Below are positions 44,501-52,968 of a stretch of 64,000 nt of DNA, one piece after another (the first letter of the stretch is position 1; every line of letters starts with the position of its first letter). The notes under the pieces were generated by a model. It was not told where the DNA came from, did no database searches, and saw only the letters and a program-made list of their open reading frames with translations. The position numbers were made by a program, and so were the translations under genes. The stretch is from contig NZ_AP019797.1 in NCBI RefSeq assembly GCF_009936275.1, positions 1,231,501 to 1,295,500 on the forward strand, given 5' to 3'. This DNA is from Rhodothermus marinus. Its GTDB lineage: Bacteria > Bacteroidota > Rhodothermia > Rhodothermales > Rhodothermaceae.

Positions 44501-44990
44501 CTTCAACGTGCACCGCTTCCGCTACGTACTCACCTTCTCGGTGGCCGGTCCCGAAAGCATTGCGCCTTCGCCCGGCGACCGGATCCGGATCTCAACCTTC
44601 CGCCCCTTCTCGCGCAACGACTACTTCCAGTTTACCATGCGGCCGGGGTACGTGGATACCGAGCTGGCCCGTAAGGAGCTGGATCGTATCGCCGTGGTGC
44701 CCAACCCCTATATTGCGGCAGCCGAGTGGGAGCCGCGCACGCAGATTCAGGGCCGCGGTCCGCGCCGCATCCAGTTCATTCATCTGCCCGAGCGCTGCAC
44801 CATTCGCATCTTCAACATGCGCGGTGAGCTGGTGCGCAAACTGGAGCACCATGGCATCAACGGCGACGGGGCGGAATGGTGGGATCTGCTCACCGAGGAC
44901 GGGCAGGAAGTGGCCTATGGCGTCTACATCTACCATGTAGAGGCGCCGGGCATTGGCGAGAAGGTCGGCAAATTTGCAATCATCAAGTGA
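41559..44990 (+). CDS. Large secreted surface protein with T9SS-like C-terminus
   Basis: 1143 aa with signal peptide RWLGLGLLLLLAGSARAQ. The middle (about residues 350-480) is rich in acidic turns such as NDHDGLDNDEDGITDES and DANNNGVCDEGELLNDD, which look like calcium-binding loops. Fibronectin-type segments follow (GDGYVVLSWD.., FEGFKLYKGTD). The C-terminal ~90 residues resemble a FlgD/T9SS sorting module: VVPNPYIAAAEW...CTIRIFNMRGELVRKLEH...YGVYIYHVEAPGIG. The core fold and ligand are unknown to me. It is between the TonB receptor and the PorV-like gene, so a surface partner of the receptor is inferred. Confidence 0.85.
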   Translation: MQFGRLHRWLGLGLLLLLAGSARAQEGTTIPPEYRGTEDAVARGIMNGNLIETNYRNHGEMARWNDMPWGIWPKTIGGRHIDGIGVVVVGLVRGERAKWSQPPYNFWPPGTPDTLLNPVSIHYRSAGTKVDPATGRVWGWLPLPGFHNPFRRDPITNQRQPVPAISTDPTSWPPFWPDKLSEPDDPGWPGKWNGMFGKGVFNADQESFYVMDDLSDAEYLIDPATGRPNSQYGIYYPDPFDSTKGGIGLQVNVRLLQWANILAEDVMFMIYRITNLGQTNFGEVLSDLTNVPDPKTGLYFAQFVDYGMGNEETDESAAFNPQIDVAYGWDHDGIGQHMTGGTYKLGYVGFAFLESPANDHDGLDNDEDGITDESRFSGPGFLIEGRDNIRAYVEANYNMANFERHYGPLENRRAYLAGRWWTGDEDLDWVGFDDANNNGVCDEGELLNDDVGRDGLNPYDLGYPGPDTGECDNQPSIREPNFDEVDIDESDQIGLTGFHLGTRPFYEAGDNLRDDTWMWARIRESQFRLGQEPRQLVANVEPFLNFSSGPVELGPNETDFFSLGWIFGEDEEDFFKNRQTVQRIYDADYRFAQPPIMPTLKAEAGDGYVVLSWDTLALRSFDRFTQQFDFEGFKLYKGTDPLFSDARVITNASGVPTFYKPIAQWDLVNEYAGNVPVLENTAFFNLGSNTGLQFSYIDRDVVNGKTYYYAIVAYDHGYRPEPDSLNPNPEPIDPQENVFSINVDQAGNIRGHSPNVAIVTPRARAAGYVPASTNEDLSKPTEGIGTGHIEVTVVNSEAINPNVVYKLTFSDTSGTGDTYRTTHYTLWNATTNEVLIPRTPLIESPQKTVAVDGFVITIYNDALEVDWSRTGWVGQDPETGEEVFNLNPRPLEGYETNWVVSIETDQTNFAAAAPYEYEIWWADSLYRTPNRPYPGHLRRVEIPIWCRNLTTGEQCHLLVRDLNENGQVDLPGDALVVADVRFNVHRFRYVLTFSVAGPESIAPSPGDRIRISTFRPFSRNDYFQFTMRPGYVDTELARKELDRIAVVPNPYIAAAEWEPRTQIQGRGPRRIQFIHLPERCTIRIFNMRGELVRKLEHHGINGDGAEWWDLLTEDGQEVAYGVYIYHVEAPGIGEKVGKFAIIK

Positions 44991-45000
44991 CGTGTATGCC

Positions 45001-46059
45001 ATGCAAAATCGACGGTTGCTTCCATACATCCAGCGGCTGGTGTTGGTAGGTCTGCTGGGAGGAAGTCTGGCCGGGCAGGTGGTGGCACAGAGCCGGGTGG
45101 GCACAACCGCCGCCCCGTTCCTCATTCTGGGCACCGGTGCTCGGGGCAGTGCGCTCGGGCACGCCTATACGGCCGTGGCCACCGGCGCCGACGCGCTGTT
45201 CTGGAATCCGGCCGGCGCCGCTCGCCTTTACGACGGCGAGAACCGTGGGGCTGTCTTCTTTACGCACACGCGCTGGCTGGCCGACATTGACTACAATGCC
45301 TTCGGGCTGGTCGTGCCTGTGATGACGGCCGGAGCCGTAGGGCTGTCGCTGGCGCAGGTGGACTACGGTCGGATGGAGGTGCGCACGGTGGACCTGCCCG
45401 AGGGTACCGGCGAGACGTTCGGGGCTACCGATCTGGTCATCGGCCTCAGCTACGCCCAGCCGTTGACGAATACCTTCTACATCGGCGGCACCGTCAAGTA
45501 CGTACGCCAGCAGATCTACGACATGTCGGCCCACACCGTGGCCATCGACATCGGCTTCGTGCTGGAAACGCAGTATCTGAATGGACTGCGCCTGGCCGCT
45601 TCCATCATGAACTTCGGGGGAGAGATGCAGATGCGGGGGGTGAACACCCGGGTGTTCGTCGATCTGGATCCCACACACAGCGGCAGCAACGACCGGCTGC
45701 CCGCGCAGCTCGAAACGAACAGCTGGGATCTGCCCCTTTCGTTCAAGTTCGGTGTGGCCTGGCCGCTGCTTCGGTCCGATCAGATGGAGATGGCCTTCTA
45801 CGCCGACGCGCATCAGCCCACCGACAACAACCTGAACGCCGACTTTGGTACCGAATTGCGCTTCATGCTGGGCGGGATGAATCTGGACCTGCGTGCCGGG
45901 TACAAAGACTTTCCGCTGCAGAATGCCTACTCTCACCTGACGCTGGGCGGTGGGCTGGACATGCGGGTGGGGGCGGTGCGCTTCGGTGCTGACTTTGGCT
46001 ACATCCCCTTTGAGTTGCTGGGGAACGTGACCATGCTGGATCTGCGCCTGTACTTCTGA
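45001..46059 (+). CDS. PorV/PorQ family outer-membrane protein
   Basis: 352 aa from the ATG at 45001 (10 bp after the previous stop); the longer frame reads back into the upstream gene. Signal peptide LVLVGLLGGSLAGQVVAQ. The mature start VGTTAAPFLILGTGARGSALGHAYTAVATGADALFWNPAGAARL is the diagnostic PorV/PorQ (UPF0164) beginning. A beta-barrel of FadL-like type follows and ends in aromatic LRLYF. PorV/Q proteins handle T9SS cargo at the outer membrane. It is the third gene of a receptor-surface protein-PorV set and probably serves export of the T9SS enzymes downstream. Confidence 0.88.
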   Translation: MQNRRLLPYIQRLVLVGLLGGSLAGQVVAQSRVGTTAAPFLILGTGARGSALGHAYTAVATGADALFWNPAGAARLYDGENRGAVFFTHTRWLADIDYNAFGLVVPVMTAGAVGLSLAQVDYGRMEVRTVDLPEGTGETFGATDLVIGLSYAQPLTNTFYIGGTVKYVRQQIYDMSAHTVAIDIGFVLETQYLNGLRLAASIMNFGGEMQMRGVNTRVFVDLDPTHSGSNDRLPAQLETNSWDLPLSFKFGVAWPLLRSDQMEMAFYADAHQPTDNNLNADFGTELRFMLGGMNLDLRAGYKDFPLQNAYSHLTLGGGLDMRVGAVRFGADFGYIPFELLGNVTMLDLRLYF

Positions 46060-46115
46060 AGCAGAAAAAGCTACGGCCTGCTGAAAAAATCAACACACCA
46101 ACCTGAGGAGGTCCT

Positions 46116-48845
46116 ATGAAGCGCCTTGCTACCACCGGAACCCTGCTGGGACTGCTGCTGGCGCTGAGCCTGACTGCGCAGGCCCCGGCACAGCCCGTAC
46201 CACCGGTGCCCCAGATCTTCACCTTCAATTCCCTGGCGGAATTCGACAGCCTGTGGACAAGCTACGGAGCACCGGTGCGCTTCGGGTATGATCCTGACAC
46301 GGTGACCTATCCCGAAGGACGTGAGTACTTCGTGTTCTTCGAGTACCAGGATGAAGGTACCATGGGGAAAGCGCTCCAGGTAGACTGGTCTCTTTTCACG
46401 GACCAGTCCTGGGGCGGCTCAAACGGTCTGCTCTATATTCGCCCAGACCCCGAAGTGAGCAGCCCGAGCAATCCACAACCCGACTCTTTCTTTGCACGGG
46501 CATCTCTCTGGGATATTTCCGACTTCACGCATATTCACCTGCGCTACAAAACGCTGGTGCCGGCCAATCATCCGGATGCGACCATTCGTATCAAGCTGCA
46601 TGATGCCAGCGAAGGGGTAGGTACCTCGCCCAGTTCAGAGACTGAGGACTGGTACACCCAGTCACAGGATGTCTATGACGACGCTTCCGGACAGTGGAAA
46701 GTGTGGACGGTGCCGCTGGTCGATTTGGGATTGCCCGGTCAGACAGTTCCGGATGGCGGCTTTTCGCGGCCGGGTTGTCAGGCCGGTGGGGATCCGCTGC
46801 AGCAGTCAGGCTGCTGGAGCGGCCTGCTGGGCAACGGCAAACTCGACCTCGACAAAATCGCCGCGCTGACCATCGAATTTACCGGTCCTCAGGCCGGCGC
46901 TCAGCTCGACAGCACCATCTTCGGTACGATTGTTTTTGACGAGCTCTGGGTCTCCGGCGTGCGCTACGAACTGCTGGGCAACCTGGACGACCCGAGCGCG
47001 CTGGGTCACTGGAAAAACAGCAACGCCGGCTCCTACCAGCTCGTCGCCACCACCGATACGGTCGAGGGAAGCGGGGCGCTGGACCTGACCTACAACCTGG
47101 TGGGCGACCAGGGCTGGGGCGGCAGCGTCGACATCCAGTACGAGTTGCCCCAGGGGCAATTCTTCCCCGACATGACCGCGCGCACGCACCTGAGCCTGTT
47201 CTACAAGGTGCTGGAGCCGGCCAGTGATCCGTCGAGCGTGTGGTTGAACATCAAGCTGTTCGATTACAGCACGGGACAGAAAGAGGAGTGGCACTACAGC
47301 GGGATTGCGCATGTGCTGGACGACACGACGGGGGTGTGGCGTCGGCTTCTGGTGCCGCTGGACGGGTTTGCGATTCCGAGCTGGATCAGTTACAAGGGGG
47401 ACGAAGTGCTGAACCTGGACAAGATCGGCGGCTGGCAGATTCAGATTCAGATTGCAGAAGGGGCCACCTCCAGCGGGCGGATTCTCTTCGACCGCTTCTC
47501 CAGCTACGGCGAGCGCCAGACGGACTTTACGCCGCCAGAGCCTGTCCAGGGCTTCGATGTGCTGGCCACCTCGCCCTACGAAAACCTGATTACCTGGCAG
47601 GACGTGCCGGGTGAAAGCCGGGAAACCTACACGATCTACTTCAGTGAGTCGCCCATCGACTCGGTCAACCAGCCCGGCGTGATGGTCGTCGAGGCCAATA
47701 TCCCGGAGAACACTCAGATCTACACGCACAAGCTCTTTTATCCGGTCAACGATCAGGAGGTGACCTATTACTATGCCATCGTGGCCGTCGACGAGGCGGG
47801 CAACGTATCGGAGCCGACCAGGCTCTCCAGTCCGGTGACGAACACGGCGAAGGGGTTGCCGACGATTGCGATGGCGCCGCCGACCAATTTTGTGGCCGAC
47901 GGGGATTTGAGCGAATGGGTGGCGGCGGCCAAGCAGGGCGGCATTACGCCGATTCATCTGGAGCCGGGCGGGGAGTTCTACGGCCACGTGGCGCGTGGTT
48001 TTGAGATCGACGGGCCGCAGGACCTGTCGGCCGACGTGTACCTGGCCGTTGACAACGAGGCGCTCTATGTGGCGATGGACGTGACCGATGATGCCTACAA
48101 TCCGGTGCCTGACGGGGTGACTTCGGAGCGCTGGCTCTACGACGGGGCCGAGCTCTACATCGGGCTTTACGACTGGCGCGGTCCCAAGCACGAGCGTTTT
48201 CAGAGTGGCGAGGAGCCGGACTACAAGTTCTATCTCTACAAGCAGGTGTTTTTCCGGGACGGTGGTCCGGAGGTGCAGGCGGGCACGGAGGACTATGCGT
48301 GGGTGCAGACGGCGAAGGGGTATGCGCTGGAGGCGCGCATTCGTTTTGACGTGCACGCTTACGATACGGCGCCGGTGTTTGTGCCGAAGAACGGGATGCG
48401 GGTGCCGCTGGACATAGTGATCATGGACAATGATGTGGGTGGTCAGGCGCGCGAGGGGATTTTGACCTACTCGCCTTACAATGATGACAATTCGTGGCAG
48501 TCGCCGCGTTACTGGTTTTACACGTGGATTGGGGATCGATTTGCGGTGAACGTGGTGCGGCCATTGGCGGGGGAGGTGCCGCAGGTGTTTCGGGTGTACG
48601 GGAATTACCCGAACCCGTTTGGTCGCTCGACGTGGATTCGGTATGATTTGCCGCGGGCGGAGCGGGTGTTGGTGCAGGTGTTCAATGCGCTGGGGCAGGA
48701 GGTGGTGACGCTGGTGGACGGGTTGCAGTCGGCGGGTACGTATGAGGTGCGGTTTGATGCGACCGGTTTGCCGGCGGGGTTGTATTTCTACCGGGTGCAG
48801 GCCGGTCGCCACATGGAAACCCGTCCTATGATCGTAATCCGATAA
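46116..48845 (+). CDS. Multi-domain carbohydrate-binding protein, T9SS cargo
   Basis: 909 aa, with AGGAGGT just before the ATG. Signal peptide, then two jelly-roll binding modules of CBM11/CBM4-like look (residues about 45-290 and 290-460: DQSWGGS appears in both). A fibronectin-type segment follows (about 470-570), then a CBM9-like domain (DLSADVYLAVDNEALYVAMDVTDDAY). The C-terminus is a type A T9SS sorting domain: NYPNPFGRSTWIRYDLPRAERV..VFNALGQEVVTLVDG..LPAGLYFYRVQAGR. No catalytic domain is recognised. It is likely a cell-surface xylan-binding protein. Parts of the gene use G-ending codons in blocks. Confidence 0.85.
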   Translation: MKRLATTGTLLGLLLALSLTAQAPAQPVPPVPQIFTFNSLAEFDSLWTSYGAPVRFGYDPDTVTYPEGREYFVFFEYQDEGTMGKALQVDWSLFTDQSWGGSNGLLYIRPDPEVSSPSNPQPDSFFARASLWDISDFTHIHLRYKTLVPANHPDATIRIKLHDASEGVGTSPSSETEDWYTQSQDVYDDASGQWKVWTVPLVDLGLPGQTVPDGGFSRPGCQAGGDPLQQSGCWSGLLGNGKLDLDKIAALTIEFTGPQAGAQLDSTIFGTIVFDELWVSGVRYELLGNLDDPSALGHWKNSNAGSYQLVATTDTVEGSGALDLTYNLVGDQGWGGSVDIQYELPQGQFFPDMTARTHLSLFYKVLEPASDPSSVWLNIKLFDYSTGQKEEWHYSGIAHVLDDTTGVWRRLLVPLDGFAIPSWISYKGDEVLNLDKIGGWQIQIQIAEGATSSGRILFDRFSSYGERQTDFTPPEPVQGFDVLATSPYENLITWQDVPGESRETYTIYFSESPIDSVNQPGVMVVEANIPENTQIYTHKLFYPVNDQEVTYYYAIVAVDEAGNVSEPTRLSSPVTNTAKGLPTIAMAPPTNFVADGDLSEWVAAAKQGGITPIHLEPGGEFYGHVARGFEIDGPQDLSADVYLAVDNEALYVAMDVTDDAYNPVPDGVTSERWLYDGAELYIGLYDWRGPKHERFQSGEEPDYKFYLYKQVFFRDGGPEVQAGTEDYAWVQTAKGYALEARIRFDVHAYDTAPVFVPKNGMRVPLDIVIMDNDVGGQAREGILTYSPYNDDNSWQSPRYWFYTWIGDRFAVNVVRPLAGEVPQVFRVYGNYPNPFGRSTWIRYDLPRAERVLVQVFNALGQEVVTLVDGLQSAGTYEVRFDATGLPAGLYFYRVQAGRHMETRPMIVIR

Positions 48846-48859
48846 AGTGCTGAGCGTTC

Positions 48860-48905
48860 GGGGGTAGGCGAAGCAGTGGGTACCACTCCTGCTTCGCCTA
48901 CCCCC
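48860..48905. terminator. Long 17-bp hairpin, no T-run
   Basis: Arms GGGGGTAGGCGAAGCAG (48860-48876) and its exact complement (48889-48905) around a 12-nt loop containing GGTACC. No U-run follows. It separates the carbohydrate-binding gene from the xylanase and may block 3' decay or transcription. Confidence 0.5.
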
Positions 48906-48939
48906 GGCATCCAATCAAAGACGTAAGCCTTCAAGCCAA

Positions 48940-50526
48940 ATGCATCGGATTCTAACATTTTTCCTGTTGTGCATCTGCTCTGTCTGGCCCATTGTCGGGT
49001 ATGGTCAGTCGTGGCGGGTAGCCGCCGAGCAACGGATCGAACAGTATCGGAAGGGCCCCCTCCGTGTGCGTGTGGTGCGGCCTGACGGCCGGCCGGTCGA
49101 GGGCGCTCAGGTACATGTCCGCATGACCCGCCATGCCTTTGGGTTTGGGACGGCCATCAGTTTCGGACTGGTGCTGGGCACAGGCTATAATCCTACCTAT
49201 CGTGCCAAACTGGAGGACCTGACCGGCGATGGGCGCAGCTTCAATCTGGCCACGCCCGAAAATGCCCTGAAATGGCCCTCGTGGGAAGGGGAATGGCCCG
49301 TATCTAACCGCCGCAAAATCGATATCATCAACTGGCTGCGTGCAAAGGGATACGAGATCCGCGGACACAACCTGCTGTGGCCGGACTGGCAGTGGATGCC
49401 GGATGACCTCGAGCAGAATCGGGACAATCCGCAGTACATCTACGATCGGGTGCGGGAGCACATTTTTGAGGTGGCAGGGCATCGGGACCTTCGGGGTAAG
49501 CTGCGGGAGTGGGATGTGCTCAACGAGCCGGCGCATCTGACAGCGCTTCGGGATGTGTTCAACGGGTGGGGTTCGTATGAGGTGGGGGAGGATTTCTATG
49601 TGGATGTATTTCAATGGGCGAAGCAGGCCGATTCGACGGCGCGGTTGTTCATCAACGAGTACAACATTATCAACAACTATGCAAACGAACAGTCGACGCG
49701 GAACTATTACAAGTGGATCATCGCGCGGTTGCTCTCGAAAGGGGCGCCGTTGGAGGGGATCGGAATTCAGGGACATTTCAGTGCGCCGTTGCCGAGCATG
49801 ACGGAGGTGAAGGCGGCTCTGGACGAAATGGCGGTGTTCGGGCTGCCACTTTCGATTACGGAGTACGATGTGCGCGGGGTGTCCGAGCAGGCGGAGGCGT
49901 CATTTCTGGAGGATTTTCTGACAATGGTCTTCAGCCATCCGGCCGTGGAGAGTTTTGTGATGTGGGGGTTCTGGGATGGGGCGCACTGGCGGGACAATGC
50001 GCCGCTATTCCGGGAGGACTGGAGTCTGAAACCGTCGGGAGAGGTTTTTCTGGAGCTGGTATTTGATCGGTGGTGGACGGATACGACAGGAGTGACGGGC
50101 TCAGATGGAAGTTGGATGGTGCGGGGATTTCTGGGGGATTATGTAGTGGAGGTGGATTACGGAGAGGTTTCGGTGGTGAAGGAGGTGCATCTGGAAAGTA
50201 ACACAGATACGACGGAAGTGGAGGTAGTATTGACAGGGGTTGGCGTAGAGGAGGAGCCAGAGGAGAGCTGGTTGCGCGTGGAGGGTTTTGGCCCGGATCC
50301 GTTTGTAGAGGGGACGGTGCTGCGTTACTGGCTGGGGCGCCCGGCGGAAGTGGTTCTGGAAGTGTACAATGTGCTGGGGCGTCGGGTGTATCGATGGCAG
50401 GGACGTCGGGTGGCGGGTTGGCATGCGGAATGGCTGGAGGCTTCGTCGTGGCCGTCGGGGTTGTATGTGTATCGGCTGGAAGTGGATGGGCGACTCCACA
50501 CCGGACGCGTCCTGAAAATCCAGTAA
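48940..50526 (+). CDS. xynA: Endo-1,4-beta-xylanase, GH10, T9SS cargo
   Basis: 528 aa. Signal peptide (ILTFFLLCICSVWPIVGYGQ), a short beta-sandwich (residues about 35-70), then a GH10 barrel: acid/base Glu196 in EWDVLNEPAH and nucleophile Glu308 in LSITEYDVRG. W-rich substrate-site motifs (RGHNLLWPDWQWMP) and the GH10 end FWDGAHWRDNAPLF are present. The last ~90 residues are a T9SS sorting domain (VEGFGPDPF...VLEVYNVLGRRVYRW...SGLYVYRLEVDGR). It hydrolyses xylan at the surface. From about 49,440 codon usage turns strongly to G/T-ending codons. Confidence 0.95.
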   Translation: MHRILTFFLLCICSVWPIVGYGQSWRVAAEQRIEQYRKGPLRVRVVRPDGRPVEGAQVHVRMTRHAFGFGTAISFGLVLGTGYNPTYRAKLEDLTGDGRSFNLATPENALKWPSWEGEWPVSNRRKIDIINWLRAKGYEIRGHNLLWPDWQWMPDDLEQNRDNPQYIYDRVREHIFEVAGHRDLRGKLREWDVLNEPAHLTALRDVFNGWGSYEVGEDFYVDVFQWAKQADSTARLFINEYNIINNYANEQSTRNYYKWIIARLLSKGAPLEGIGIQGHFSAPLPSMTEVKAALDEMAVFGLPLSITEYDVRGVSEQAEASFLEDFLTMVFSHPAVESFVMWGFWDGAHWRDNAPLFREDWSLKPSGEVFLELVFDRWWTDTTGVTGSDGSWMVRGFLGDYVVEVDYGEVSVVKEVHLESNTDTTEVEVVLTGVGVEEEPEESWLRVEGFGPDPFVEGTVLRYWLGRPAEVVLEVYNVLGRRVYRWQGRRVAGWHAEWLEASSWPSGLYVYRLEVDGRLHTGRVLKIQ

Positions 50527-50555
50527 ACTTTACCATCTGATCGAGAGGAAGGGAT

Positions 50556-52325
50556 ATGCGGGTGCGTGTGCTGTTCTGGGTCTGTGTGGGGTGCTGGTTG
50601 CTGAGTGGCAGGCTCTTGGCACAGCCGGCACCGGCCGACTCGCTGGTGCTGGCCCGGGTGAACGGGCATGAGCTGACGGTCGGACGCTTCAATAAATCCT
50701 ATCTGGAATATCTGATCCGAACCGGCCGCAATGATACCCCTGCCAATCGCTGGCGACACCTGCAACTGATCATTGATACCTATTTGCTGGCCGACGAGGC
50801 TCGGCGTCGTGGTTTTGATCAGCGCCCTGACTTTCTCGCCTTCGCGGATCGCGAGATCAAGCTGGCTGTCGGAGCTCGCTATTTTGAAAAGCACTTTTCC
50901 GACTCGCTCCCGGCCCCGACAGAAATGGAGGTGCGGGAGGCCTTTCGGCGCAGCAAGGAGACCATAGCGCTGCGGCACCTGTTTTTCCGGGATGCACGGC
51001 AGGCCCAGGAGGCCTACGAACGTCTGAAAGCCGGCGAGGACTTCGTTCAGCTGGCGAACGAGGTGTTTCGGACCGAAGCGTTCGACTCTTCGGCCGGTTT
51101 CCTGGGGTATGTGCGCTATAGCGAGCTGGACGATGCCGTGGCCGAAACGGCCGAAACGCTTCGTGTTGGTCAGTTTTCGCCACCGGTGCGTTCTCGCTAC
51201 GGCTGGCACATCCTGCGGGTGGAAGAGCGCCTTTACAATCCGTTGCTGACAGAGTCAGAGTTTCAGTATCGGCGCAAAAGCATTGAAACACAGCTCCGGT
51301 TACGGCGGCTGCGACTGGAGGGTGATCGGTTCGTGCGGCGGCTCATGGAAAGCCTGAACGTGCAGGTTGACGAAGCCGCTGCCCGCCAGGTGGTGGCAGC
51401 CGTACAGGAAGCGCTGCGGCCATCGGCCTCACCGCCCCTTGTCAGTACCATTTCGGCCGAGGAATTGCAGGCGGTCGAGCAGGCGCTGACGCCCGAGACC
51501 GTCCTGATTACCTACACGCTCAACGGGCAGCAGCGTACGTTTACGGCAGGCGATTATTATCGCTGGTTGCCCGTACTGCCTTATCGCGAGGTGCGGTACC
51601 GCACGATGGCTTCGGTCGGGCGGGCGCTGCGTAATGAGGTGCTGGCCGAACTGGGCTTTGCCGAGGGACTGGAGCATGACCCTCGCGTGCTGGAAACCGT
51701 GCGTTTTCTGGCCAACGCCTATCTGGGCGATGCACTGCGTCGTCACCTGGAAACGCACGAGCGTGTCGAACCTACCGAAATGCAGGTGCGCCGGGCTTTC
51801 GAGGAGCTGGGATATCGGCGACTGAAGTCGGCCCGGGTCCATTACTGGACGATCTATGCGGGCTCGGCGGAGCGAGCTCGTCAGCTCCGGGAACAGATCA
51901 CTGCGGGTACACTTGATCCCCGCACGGATACCAGCTATGTGGAATACCGGGGCGAGCTGGGCCGCGACAAACTGAGCGCCTACGTACGTAAAGCACTGCT
52001 GCAGCAGCCTCTGGTGCTCTGTCTGCAGCGTGACTCCTGCTATGTGCTCTATGTAGCCGAACGTACCCTGCGCTATACCGAGCTGGAAGAAGTAGCCGAC
52101 ACCATTCGCGCGCAGCTTGCACGTCTGCTTCCGGAAATGCAGCTGCTGGCCACGCTGTACCCGAAGGCTTCCATTGAAGTGGATACCACGCTGTTTGTCC
52201 AGATGATGCAGGCCCTGCGGATGAAAGGTCCCTGGATCCCACAGGAGGCCGAAGGGCCGGCCCGTCGCGAAGCGGTGTTACGCCAGATGGCCGGTCCGGA
52301 GACCCTCCGGAGAAAACAGCCATAG
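50556..52325 (+). CDS. Parvulin-type peptidyl-prolyl isomerase, periplasmic
   Basis: 589 aa. Signal peptide (VLFWVCVGCWLLSGRLLAQ), a SurA-like N-terminal helical region (VARVNGHELTVGRFNKSYLEYL), then a rotamase domain around residues 135-235: TIALRHLFFRDARQAQEAYERLKAGEDFVQLANE...GWHILRVEER. A second long region to residue 589 is helical with no clear repeat of the rotamase core. Such PpiC/SurA-type proteins fold secreted and outer-membrane proteins. It starts 30 bp after the xylanase stop and is inside the xylan locus, suggesting a dedicated folding helper. Confidence 0.88.
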   Translation: MRVRVLFWVCVGCWLLSGRLLAQPAPADSLVLARVNGHELTVGRFNKSYLEYLIRTGRNDTPANRWRHLQLIIDTYLLADEARRRGFDQRPDFLAFADREIKLAVGARYFEKHFSDSLPAPTEMEVREAFRRSKETIALRHLFFRDARQAQEAYERLKAGEDFVQLANEVFRTEAFDSSAGFLGYVRYSELDDAVAETAETLRVGQFSPPVRSRYGWHILRVEERLYNPLLTESEFQYRRKSIETQLRLRRLRLEGDRFVRRLMESLNVQVDEAAARQVVAAVQEALRPSASPPLVSTISAEELQAVEQALTPETVLITYTLNGQQRTFTAGDYYRWLPVLPYREVRYRTMASVGRALRNEVLAELGFAEGLEHDPRVLETVRFLANAYLGDALRRHLETHERVEPTEMQVRRAFEELGYRRLKSARVHYWTIYAGSAERARQLREQITAGTLDPRTDTSYVEYRGELGRDKLSAYVRKALLQQPLVLCLQRDSCYVLYVAERTLRYTELEEVADTIRAQLARLLPEMQLLATLYPKASIEVDTTLFVQMMQALRMKGPWIPQEAEGPARREAVLRQMAGPETLRRKQP

Positions 52326-52329
52326 TGCC

Positions 52330-52893
52330 ATGAGGCCGGGACTATCCATTGCCGAGCAGCAGGAACTGGTGGCAAGGGTGCGCCGGGGCGATGCGGCGGC
52401 ATTCGAGCGGCTGTTTCGGGCCTACTACACGCCGCTCGTGCACTTTGCCGTGCACATCGTGGGCACGCTCCCGGAGGCCGAGGAAGTGGTGCAGCGCGTG
52501 TTCGTCAACATCTGGCGCAACCGGGCCGCCTGGGCGCCCCACGTCTCGGTAGCGGCCTATCTCTACGGCGCCGTGCGCAACGAAGCCGTCAAATACAGCC
52601 AGCGGCGTCCGCCCGCCGTACCGCTGGAAGAAGCGGCCGAAATGGCCTGCGACCGTCCCCACCCGGACCAGCAACTGGTCGGCAACGACCTGACCGAACT
52701 GATCGAACGGCTCATCCAGGAGCTGCCCGAGCAGCGACGGCTGATCTTCACCCTCTCGCGCGATCACGGGCTCACCTACGCCGAAATTGCGCAGTCCCTG
52801 GGCATCTCGATCAAGACTGTCGAAACGCAGATGGGGCGCGCCCTGCGTCAGCTTCGGGAGCGTCTCCAGGCGTGGTTGAACGTTGCGCCCTGA
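52330..52893 (+). CDS. RNA polymerase sigma factor, ECF (FecI-like)
   Basis: 187 aa. Region 2 EQQELVARVRRGDAAAFERLFRAYYTPLVHFAVHIVGTLPEAEEVVQRVFVNIW and region 4 ELIERLIQELPEQRRLIFTLSRDHGLTYAEIAQSLGISIKTVETQMGRALRQLRERL are clear, with the promoter-recognition helix-turn-helix. It starts 4 bp after the isomerase stop. Pairs with the FecR-like gene at 52969 and the SusC with an STN domain at 54084, the classic transenvelope signalling trio. It likely drives expression of the SusCD operon when substrate is bound. Confidence 0.93.
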   Translation: MRPGLSIAEQQELVARVRRGDAAAFERLFRAYYTPLVHFAVHIVGTLPEAEEVVQRVFVNIWRNRAAWAPHVSVAAYLYGAVRNEAVKYSQRRPPAVPLEEAAEMACDRPHPDQQLVGNDLTELIERLIQELPEQRRLIFTLSRDHGLTYAEIAQSLGISIKTVETQMGRALRQLRERLQAWLNVAP

Positions 52894-52968
52894 AATTTCC
52901 GAAAGCCCTTCTGTCAGGGTATCGGCTCGCTGACGGATCTCTTCTACAGCAAGGGGCAACGCGTCATC

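Noticed and set aside
41574-44513. 979-codon antisense frame
   Set aside because: It has no motifs, and the plus-strand frame has a signal peptide and sorting domain; it is a high-GC artefact.
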